From NCBI GenBank assembly GCA_050182275.1, contig JBFXCK010000006.1, forward strand, positions 27,279 through 91,278: a stretch of DNA of 64,000 bases, in the 5' to 3' direction. A program made the translations under genes and the position numbers. The stretch is from JBFXCK01 sp050182275 (lineage in GTDB: Bacteria; Pseudomonadota; Alphaproteobacteria; SHNJ01). The notes beneath the pieces are model-generated. The model had not been told where the DNA came from and ran no database searches. It saw only the letters and a program-made list of their open reading frames with translations. Below are positions 58,204 through 64,000 of the stretch, in pieces; position 1 is the first letter of the stretch; every line of letters begins with the position of its first letter.

Positions 58204-59451
58204 ATGGCTGAAACAAATACACGCATGGCCGATCGCATTGAGATTTGGCCGGTGGGAAAACTTGTCCCTTACGACAAGAACCCGCGCACCCATTCGACGG
58301 AACAGGTAAATCAAATTGCGGCAAGCATCGCTGAATTTGGCTTTTTGAATCCTATTCTCGTTGATACGACGGCGGGGATCATTGCAGGGCATGGCCGCCT
58401 CCAGGCGGCAAAGCAACTCGGCCTCGCGCAAGTCCCTGTCGTCGTACTTGATCACCTGACGGAAGCGCAAAAACGCGCCTACGTCATCGCCGATAATAAG
58501 CTGGCGCTCAACGCTGGCTGGGACGAAGATTTGCTGCGCTCGGAAATGGCGGCGCTGGCAGCGGAAGATTTTGACCTTCCTCTCATTGGCTTCTCGGACG
58601 AGGAGCTGGCCGGTTTGTTGGCCGAGCCAAATGTTGTTGAAGGCCAAACGGACGAGGACGCCGTTCCCGAAGCGCCGGAAACGCCGGTCAGCAAGCCTGG
58701 CGATCTCTGGCGGCTTGGCAACCACCTTTTGCTTTGTGGCGACAGCACCGTGCTGGCCAATGTCGAGAGGGTGCTGAATGGTGCGTTGGCCGACATGGTG
58801 TTCACGGATCCACCCTATAACGTGGATTACGGCAACGCCGCTAAAGACAAAATGCGCGGCAACAAGCGCACAATCATGAACGACAATTTGGGCGAAGGCT
58901 TCGAAAAGTTTCTCTACGATGCCTGCGTAAACATGCTGACGGTTTGCAAGGGGGCGTTGTATGTTTGCATGTCCTCCAGCGAACTGCATTCCCTGCAAAA
59001 AGCCTTCACCGAGGCGGGCGGCAGATGGTCAACATTTGTCATCTGGGCGAAAAATACCTTCACGCTGGGCCGCGCCGATTATCAGCGCCAATACGAGCCG
59101 ATCCTCTATGGCTGGAAACAGGGCAACGATCATTATTGGTGCGGCGCGCGCGACCAAGGCGACGTCTGGTTCGTCAACAAGCCGGTACGGAACGAATTGC
59201 ACCCGACCATGAAGCCGGTGGAGCTGGTTGAACGCGCTGTGAACAACAGCAGCAAAAGCCGTGACATCGTGCTGGATTGTTTCGGTGGCTCCGGCACCAC
59301 GATGATCGCATGTGAAAAGCTGAACCGCCAATGCCGGATGATCGAGCTGGATCCCAAGTACGTCGATGTGATCGTCAAGCGCTGGGAGGAATTTACAGGA
59401 CGGAAGGCGGAGTTGATGCCGCCTGAAGAAAAAACCACGCCGGACGATTGA
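58204..59451 (+). CDS. ParB-like plus DNA methyltransferase fusion protein
   Basis: A 415-residue protein. Residues 1-110 form a ParB/Srx-like domain (VGKLVPYDKNPRTHSTEQVN, then IIAGHGRLQAAKQLG). A linker with EELAGLLAE precedes a beta-class methyltransferase domain with catalytic motif TDPPYNVDYG and the SAM motif DCFGGSGTTMIACEKLNRQC near the C-terminus. Such fusions are common in phages and modify adenine, often with no partner endonuclease. ATG 58204 has no overlap with the broken gene before it; an in-frame upstream start at 58171 would overlap it. All motifs are intact. Confidence 0.93.
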   Translation: MAETNTRMADRIEIWPVGKLVPYDKNPRTHSTEQVNQIAASIAEFGFLNPILVDTTAGIIAGHGRLQAAKQLGLAQVPVVVLDHLTEAQKRAYVIADNKLALNAGWDEDLLRSEMAALAAEDFDLPLIGFSDEELAGLLAEPNVVEGQTDEDAVPEAPETPVSKPGDLWRLGNHLLLCGDSTVLANVERVLNGALADMVFTDPPYNVDYGNAAKDKMRGNKRTIMNDNLGEGFEKFLYDACVNMLTVCKGALYVCMSSSELHSLQKAFTEAGGRWSTFVIWAKNTFTLGRADYQRQYEPILYGWKQGNDHYWCGARDQGDVWFVNKPVRNELHPTMKPVELVERAVNNSSKSRDIVLDCFGGSGTTMIACEKLNRQCRMIELDPKYVDVIVKRWEEFTGRKAELMPPEEKTTPDD

Positions 59452-59479
59452 TTGTCGTCCAGTGCGGCGGTGGGGATTA

Positions 59480-59839
59480 TTACTGTTTGGTGCGAGGGCC
59501 AGAAGCAATTTTATAAATGCGCTGCTCGTCTTTTGGTTTGTCTGACACGATTTCGTAGCCGCGTTTTTTGGCCAGCGCATGGGACAGGGCGCTTCGGATC
59601 GTGTGTTTCTGCCAGCCCGTCGCGGCCACCATGTCCTCGATGGTGGCGCCTTCGGGGCGTGACAGCAGTTGAATGACCGCCTCCAGCTTGGTGTCCTTGC
59701 GGATGGGCATGTTGGCGACGGCATCCAGCGCCTTCTTCATCGGCGCGGACGGTTTTTTGGGATTGCTCTTTTTGGGAGCGGTTTTGGCCTTGGCCGATTT
59801 CGCGGCCTTGGCTTTTTTGGCTTTGGGTTTTGTAGGCAT
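59480..59839 (-). CDS. DUF3489 family protein
   Basis: A 119-residue basic protein. Residues 1-35 are a Lys/Ala/Pro-rich tail, and the remainder is a winged-helix-like DUF3489 domain: RKDTKLEAVIQLLSRPEGAT, DMVAATGWQKHTIRSALSHA and KKRGYEIVSDK. It probably binds DNA. It is the only leftward gene in this part of the element. The start is ATG 59839, with AAAGGAG nearby, and a copy of the bipartite motif lies 19 bases upstream. The role is unknown; small DUF3489 genes are frequent near terminase genes of alphaproteobacterial prophages. Confidence 0.88.
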   Translation of the reverse strand: MPTKPKAKKAKAAKSAKAKTAPKKSNPKKPSAPMKKALDAVANMPIRKDTKLEAVIQLLSRPEGATIEDMVAATGWQKHTIRSALSHALAKKRGYEIVSDKPKDEQRIYKIASGPRTKQ

Positions 59840-59858
59840 AAGCGTTCTCCTTTCTTCC

Positions 59859-59894
59859 CCATGAACGCTTCATTCCGAACACTTATCCAGTCAA
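59859..59894 (-). promoter_or_regulatory. Element bipartite motif, copy 3 (upstream of DUF3489 gene)
   Basis: On the minus strand: TTGACTGGA, ten bases beginning TAAGTG, then GAATGAAGCGTTCATGG. The first block equals copy 1 and the second block equals copy 2. It ends 19 bases before ATG 59839. Confidence 0.65.
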
Positions 59895-59950
59895 TTATCG
59901 AGCAATCTGATGGCTTTCTTCGGCCTTAACGGATCATGGAATGATGTACT

Positions 59951-60487
59951 TTGAGCAAAGGTTTATCGATTACCGCATATGCGCGGCATCGCGGCGTGAG
60001 CCACGTCGCTGTATTAAAGGCCATCAAGGCGGGGCGCATCGAAAAGGAAGCCGACGGCACCATCGATCCCGCGAAGGCCGATGCCGCGTGGGAGCGCAAC
60101 ACGAACCAGGCGCAAAAACGCAAAGCGAAGAAGCCGAGCGACCCGCCGCGCCCTGATGACGGCGAAGCGCCCGTTGGCCCGCCCATCGTCAATTCCGGTC
60201 CCAGCTTCGCGCAGAGCCGTGCCATCAAGGAAGCGTATAACGCACGCCTCGCCAAGCTGGCCTATGAAGAAAAATCCGGCGCGCTGGTGAAAACCGACAG
60301 CGTCAAGGTGGCCTGGTTCAATACGCTGCGCGTCCTGCGCGACCGTGCATTGAATTTACCAGATCGCCTTGCGCCGCTGCTGGCGGCAGAGACCGACCCG
60401 AAAATCGTCCGCGACCTTCTTGAAGAGGAATTACGCACCGTCCTGAATGACGCCGCCGAAGCCATAGCGAATTTACAGATCGGCTGA
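59951..60487 (+). CDS. Phage terminase small subunit (Nu1-like)
   Basis: A 178-residue protein with an N-terminal MerR-like winged helix of the Nu1 type (LSITAYARHRGVSHVAVLKA) that recognises packaging sites, a Pro/Lys-rich linker (about 50-75), and a helical C-terminal part (SRAIKEAYNARLAKLAYEEK) for binding the large subunit. The start is TTG 59951; no ATG gives the full domain, and the ATG at 59941 is in another frame. It precedes the large subunit gene by two bases. Packaging by a lambda-type terminase, from cos-like sites or by headful, is implied. Confidence 0.87.
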   Translation: MSKGLSITAYARHRGVSHVAVLKAIKAGRIEKEADGTIDPAKADAAWERNTNQAQKRKAKKPSDPPRPDDGEAPVGPPIVNSGPSFAQSRAIKEAYNARLAKLAYEEKSGALVKTDSVKVAWFNTLRVLRDRALNLPDRLAPLLAAETDPKIVRDLLEEELRTVLNDAAEAIANLQIG

Positions 60488-60489
60488 TC

Positions 60490-62385
60490 ATGGAATCTTT
60501 ACATGAATGTCTGACGCACGCCGCGCTGGCGCTGCGACCCGATCCCCGTTTGTCGGTGTCGGAATGGGCGGACGCGCATCGCTACCTGTCCCAGACCGCC
60601 TCCGGCGAGCCTGGGCCGTGGCGCACTGACCGCACACCATACTTGCGGGAGATTATGGATTGCCTGTCCCCCAGCAATCCCGCCGAGAAAGTCGTGTTCA
60701 TGAAGGGCGCACAGATCGGCGGCACCGAAGCGGGCAACAACTGGATCGGCTATGTCATCCATCATTCGCCAGGGCCGATGCTGGCGGTGCAGCCGACCGT
60801 GGAGATGGCCAAACGCTGGAGCAAGCAGCGCGTGGCGTCCCTGATCGACAGCACGCCCGTTCTGCGTGAGCGCGTGAAAGAAGCCCGTGCCCGCGATAGT
60901 GGCAATACGGTGCAGAGTAAGGAATTCACGGGCGGGATTCTGGTGATGACGGGTGCGAACAGCGCGGTGGGCTTACGCTCCATGCCCGTGCGCTACCTCT
61001 TTCTTGACGAGGTGGATGCGTATGATTTTGACGTGGACGGCGAAGGCGATCCGGTTTCTCTGGCCAGCCAGCGCACGATCACGTTTGCCAACCGGAAAAT
61101 CTTTCTGGTCTCCACGCCCACCATCCAGGGTTTGAGCCGGATTGAACTGGAATACGAAGCCTCCGACCGCCGCCGTTGGTGGGTGCCGTGTCCGGAATGC
61201 ATGGAATATCAGGTGCTGGAAGAAAAGCGCCTGCAATGGCCGAAGGACAAGCCGGAGGAAACGGAATATTTCTGCGCGCATTGTGGCACCGCCATCCCCA
61301 GCCACCGCAAGGCGTGGATGAACGGACGCGGTGAATGGCGCGCAGAATCCCCTGGCCCTGGCAAAGCGGCGGGATTTCATCTCTCCGGCCTGAACAGTCC
61401 GTGGCTGTCATGGGCGCAAATTGCCGAGCGGAAAGTCGCCGCCAAGGATGACGCTGCGATGAAAGTTTACGTCAACACCATCGAGGCGCGGACATGGACG
61501 GAATCCGGCGAGGCGCCGGAATGGCAGCGGCTTTACGACCGCCGCGAGGATTATCGCGTTGGCGAGGTGCCGGAGGGCGGCCTTTTCCTCACGGCGGGTG
61601 TGGACGTGCAGAAAGATCGTATCGAGCTGGAGATCGTAGCCTGGGGCCGCGACCGTGAAAGCTGGTCGGTTGATTATCGCGTATTGCAGGGCGATCCGGT
61701 CAAACCGGATGTCTGGCGGCAGCTCGATAGCGTGCTGGCTGAAACCTTCACGCATGCAGGCCATACGGAGTTGTCGATCCTACGCCTCGCCATCGACACC
61801 GGCTATGCGACGCAGGAAGTTTACGATTGGGTACGGCGGCAATCGTCGGATCGCGTCATCGCCATCAAAGGCATCGAGCGTCTGGGTGCTGCCATCGGCA
61901 CGCCCAGCCATATTGATGTCACCGCCAACGGCAAGCGCAAACGGCGCGGACTGCTGGTCTGGCCTGTGGGATCGTCTTTTTGCAAGTCAGAGCTTTACGG
62001 GGCCTTGCGGAAAGACAAGCCGACCGATGAGCAACTGGCCAATGGCGAAAAATATCCTCCTGGCTTTTGCCACTTCCCCAAACATGGGGAGGAATATTTC
62101 AAGCAGCTCACCGCCGAACGGCTGGTGACGGTCAAGGACAAGCGCGGTTTTCCCCACCGCGAATGGCGCAAACTGCGCGAACGCAACGAGGCGCTGGACT
62201 GTCGGATTTATGCCCGCGCGGCGGCATCCGCGTTGGGCATTGACCGATTTGGCGACGCCACCTGGCAAAAACTGGAACGCGCGCTGGGGCGCAGCATCCC
62301 GATACAGGCGGAAACGCCGGAACAACAGAAACCGACATCGACCGCGCCCACCGCGCGGCGTGTCATCAGGAGCAATTACCTATGA
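60490..62385 (+). CDS. Phage terminase large subunit (GpA family)
   Basis: A 631-residue GpA-type terminase. The Walker A-like motif is FMKGAQIGGTEAGNNW near residue 70, Walker B is YLFLDEVDAYDFDVDG near 172, and a zinc-type Cys pair appears in WWVPCPECMEYQ and FCAHCGT. The C-terminal nuclease domain includes TAGVDVQKDRIELEIVAWG and LAIDTGYATQEVYDWV. It cuts concatemeric DNA and drives it into proheads. The start follows the small subunit stop, and the stop overlaps the gpW gene by four bases. Confidence 0.95.
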   Translation: MESLHECLTHAALALRPDPRLSVSEWADAHRYLSQTASGEPGPWRTDRTPYLREIMDCLSPSNPAEKVVFMKGAQIGGTEAGNNWIGYVIHHSPGPMLAVQPTVEMAKRWSKQRVASLIDSTPVLRERVKEARARDSGNTVQSKEFTGGILVMTGANSAVGLRSMPVRYLFLDEVDAYDFDVDGEGDPVSLASQRTITFANRKIFLVSTPTIQGLSRIELEYEASDRRRWWVPCPECMEYQVLEEKRLQWPKDKPEETEYFCAHCGTAIPSHRKAWMNGRGEWRAESPGPGKAAGFHLSGLNSPWLSWAQIAERKVAAKDDAAMKVYVNTIEARTWTESGEAPEWQRLYDRREDYRVGEVPEGGLFLTAGVDVQKDRIELEIVAWGRDRESWSVDYRVLQGDPVKPDVWRQLDSVLAETFTHAGHTELSILRLAIDTGYATQEVYDWVRRQSSDRVIAIKGIERLGAAIGTPSHIDVTANGKRKRRGLLVWPVGSSFCKSELYGALRKDKPTDEQLANGEKYPPGFCHFPKHGEEYFKQLTAERLVTVKDKRGFPHREWRKLRERNEALDCRIYARAAASALGIDRFGDATWQKLERALGRSIPIQAETPEQQKPTSTAPTARRVIRSNYL

Positions 62386-62588
62386 CCTATACCATCGCAC
62401 AGCGCGACGCCCTGAGACAGGCGATTGCGAGCGGCGTCCTGCGCCTGTCCTACGACGGCAGGAATGTTGAATACCGCTCCATGGCCGAATTGAAGGCGGC
62501 CCTTAATGAGGTGGAGTCCGCGCTGACCCGTGACAGCGGCGCACCCGTCACCCGCCAAGTCAAAATCTACGCCGACAAGGATTTGTAA
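62382..62588 (+). CDS. gpW-like head-tail joining protein
   Basis: A 68-residue protein that matches gpW in size and pattern: AQRDALRQAIASGVLRLSYD, then GRNVEYRSMAELKAALNEVE. In lambda gpW plugs the head after packaging and joins it to the tail. It sits between terminase and portal as in lambda-like phages, overlapping the terminase stop by 4 bases (ATGA) and ending directly before the portal start. Confidence 0.88.
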   Translation: MTYTIAQRDALRQAIASGVLRLSYDGRNVEYRSMAELKAALNEVESALTRDSGAPVTRQVKIYADKDL

Positions 62589-64000
62589 GTGAAACTGCTC
62601 TCCCGCATCAGCGCGGCGATGAAATTCGCCGCGACCGGACGGCTGTCCGCATCCGCCTTTGAGGGCGCGATGCAAAACCGCCGTTTGATCGCCTGGAAGG
62701 CCACGCAGGAGAATATCAATTCCCTGCTGGCGTCAGGCGGCGATCTCCTGCGCGCGCGGGCGCGGCAGCTCGTGCGGTCAAACCCTTACGCTTCCAACGC
62801 CGCCGAGAGTTTTGTCGCCAACGCCGTGGGCGCAGGCATCGTGCCGTCCAGCCTTATCGCCGACACCGCGCTCAAAGATGAATTGCAGCGCGTCTGGCTG
62901 GCCTGGACGGATGAAGCCGATGCCGACGACCTGACGGATTTTTATGGGATGCAGGCGTTGGCCGCCCGCGCCATGTTCGAGGCGGGCGAATGTTTCGTGC
63001 GCTTCCGGCCCCGCCGTCCGGAGGACGGGCTGACCGTGCCGCTCCAGCTCCAGTTGCTGGAATCCGAACATCTGCCGTTTGAAAAGAACGAGATTGCGGG
63101 GAACGGCAACCAAATTCGCTGCGGGATTGAATTCGACAAGATCGGACGGCGTGTCGCTTACCATTTTTACCGCAGGCATCCAGGCGATGCGACCGATCAG
63201 AGCGGCAAAGGCGAGATCGTGCGCGTTCCCGCCAGCGAGGTCTTGCATATCTACCGCCCGCAACGGCCTGGGCAAATCCGTGGCGTACCGTGGATTTCAC
63301 CTGCGCTGGTGAAGCTCTATTTGCTCGACCAGTACGACGATGCCGAGCTTGACCGGAAAAAGGTCGCGGCACTGTTTGCCGGTTTCATTACCAAGAACGC
63401 GCCGGAGGATAATTTGCTCGGCGAAGGCGCACCGGACGCTGCTGGTGCCGCCATTGCCGGATTGTCCCCTGGCACCATGCAGGTGCTGCTCCCTGGCGAG
63501 GATGTAAAATTTTCCTCCCCCGCCGATGTGGGCGGCTCCTATGAAATGTTCCAGTATCGCACGCTGCTTGCCATCGCGGCGGCGCTGGGCGTGCCGTACA
63601 CAAACGTCACCGGCGATTTGAAAGCCGCGAATTATTCCAGCATCCGCGCTGGCACGGTGGAATTCCGCCGCCGTATGGATCAATTCCAGCACGCGACGCT
63701 GATTTACCAGCTCTGCCGCCCGATCTGGAAACGCTGGATCGAAACTGCCGTGTTGTACGGCGCGCTGAATTTTCCTGGCTATGCCAGCGATCCCGCCACA
63801 TACACGGCAGTTAAATGGATCACGCCGAAATGGGAATGGGTCGATCCGCTCAAAGACCGTCAGGCCGAAAAGATCGCACAGGAATGCGGCTGGAAAGCGC
63901 CGTCCGACATCATCGAAGCCGAAGGATACGACGTCGACGAAACCTATCGCCGCATCGCCGCCGATCAGCAACGGGCGGAGGCGCTGGGCATCCGCCTTGG
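62589..64000 (+). CDS. Phage portal protein, lambda family (partial at right edge)
   Basis: Starts with GTG 62589 straight after the gpW stop and is open to the end of the window (470 codons), so the C-terminus is outside. Lambda gpB-type features: ARQLVRSNPYASNAAESFVA near residue 60, GAGIVPSS, an EAGECFVRFRPRRPEDGL segment, and the LDQYDDAELDRKKVAALFAG and ADVGGSYEMFQYRTLLAIAA stretches in the core. It forms the dodecameric vertex through which DNA is packaged. Nothing indicates a break in the visible part. Confidence 0.92.
   Translation, partial: MKLLSRISAAMKFAATGRLSASAFEGAMQNRRLIAWKATQENINSLLASGGDLLRARARQLVRSNPYASNAAESFVANAVGAGIVPSSLIADTALKDELQRVWLAWTDEADADDLTDFYGMQALAARAMFEAGECFVRFRPRRPEDGLTVPLQLQLLESEHLPFEKNEIAGNGNQIRCGIEFDKIGRRVAYHFYRRHPGDATDQSGKGEIVRVPASEVLHIYRPQRPGQIRGVPWISPALVKLYLLDQYDDAELDRKKVAALFAGFITKNAPEDNLLGEGAPDAAGAAIAGLSPGTMQVLLPGEDVKFSSPADVGGSYEMFQYRTLLAIAAALGVPYTNVTGDLKAANYSSIRAGTVEFRRRMDQFQHATLIYQLCRPIWKRWIETAVLYGALNFPGYASDPATYTAVKWITPKWEWVDPLKDRQAEKIAQECGWKAPSDIIEAEGYDVDETYRRIAADQQRAEALGIRL

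Larger units (their letters stand above)
32340..64000. mobile_element. Integrated phage-type element with two metal-efflux operons (right end outside window)
   Basis: Past tRNA-Tyr the gene content changes to phage functions: DUF2924 protein, large serine recombinase, HTH protein, sigma-like factor, TOPRIM primase-helicase, orphan DNA methyltransferases, lambda-type terminase subunits, gpW and portal. Housekeeping genes are absent from here to the right edge. The left boundary is placed after the tRNA terminator by gene content only; no att repeat was found because the other end is not in the window. The recombinase, replication and packaging genes look intact, so it may be a functional prophage. 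Metal efflux genes at 35.1-43.3 and 48.95-55.7 kb interrupt the phage gene order. Confidence 0.75.

Noticed and set aside
58162..58998. Minus-strand open frame of 278 codons
   Set aside because: Antisense to the ParB-methyltransferase gene, which has clear domains on the plus strand.
63297..63971. Minus-strand open frame of 224 codons near the right edge
   Set aside because: Antisense to the portal gene, which is continuous and recognisable.
32340..64000. CRISPR array or transposon within the element
   Set aside because: I saw no regularly spaced direct repeats with unique spacers, and no transposase gene or terminal inverted repeats around the metal modules.

Overview
The window reads as two parts joined near 32.3 kb. 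The left part (1-32.3 kb) is an alphaproteobacterial chromosome. It has no close cue to genus, but the cold-shock protein with a Gly/Arg tail, the CpaA-F style Flp pilus locus, the xseB-ispA-tlyA run and the alphaproteobacterial style of tRNA-Thr and CcmF all point to that class. The right part (about 32.3-64 kb) is an integrated phage-type element running off the right edge and carrying two heavy-metal efflux operons.

Chromosomal layout: a cold-shock gene (cut by the left edge), a periplasmic cyclophilin and small unknown proteins, ccmF with a short CcmI-like partner, a histone-deacetylase-family hydrolase, xseB-ispA-tlyA, sppA-fabI, a zinc-finger-less DnaJ homologue, a glycine-zipper lipoprotein, pdxH with a cation diffusion facilitator, a lipid-modification cluster (SDR, SnoaL-like, CFA-synthase-like methyltransferase, DUF1365, FAD oxidoreductase), a fasciclin protein, then a complete Flp/Tad pilus locus (18.2-31.1 kb: flp, cpaA, cpaB, cpaC, cpaD, cpaE, cpaF, tadB, tadC, tadD-like, two tadE-like genes and a tadG-like gene). 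It ends with tRNA-Thr, rlmB and tRNA-Tyr.

The element begins just after tRNA-Tyr. Its phage genes are a DUF2924 protein, a large serine recombinase and an HTH protein (32.8-35.1 kb); a sigma-like factor, a TOPRIM/ATPase primase-helicase and small phage-type genes (44.0-48.8 kb); three DNA methyltransferase genes, a DUF3489 protein, and a lambda-type packaging set (Nu1-like small terminase, GpA large terminase, gpW, portal) from 55.9 kb to the edge. Two metal modules sit between these blocks: a leftward czc-type (Zn/Co/Cd) set with CDF exporter, His-rich periplasmic protein and HxlR regulator (35.1-43.3 kb), and a rightward cus-type (Cu/Ag) set (48.95-55.7 kb). Each module has a small exported Cys-rich protein gene at its promoter-proximal end.

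The element carries its own non-coding structure: a bipartite sequence repeated in front of three separate transcription units, a second 30-bp motif shared by two others, a perfect 20-bp inverted repeat with iteron-like heptamers right after the primase gene, and a hairpin that encloses both the ribosome binding site and the start codon of the sigma-like gene. The C5 methyltransferase gene is open in two frames for over 430 codons and both frames end in recognisable methyltransferase C-termini; the next methyltransferase gene is broken by a one-base frameshift. All family names come from reading the proteins by eye; no search was run.
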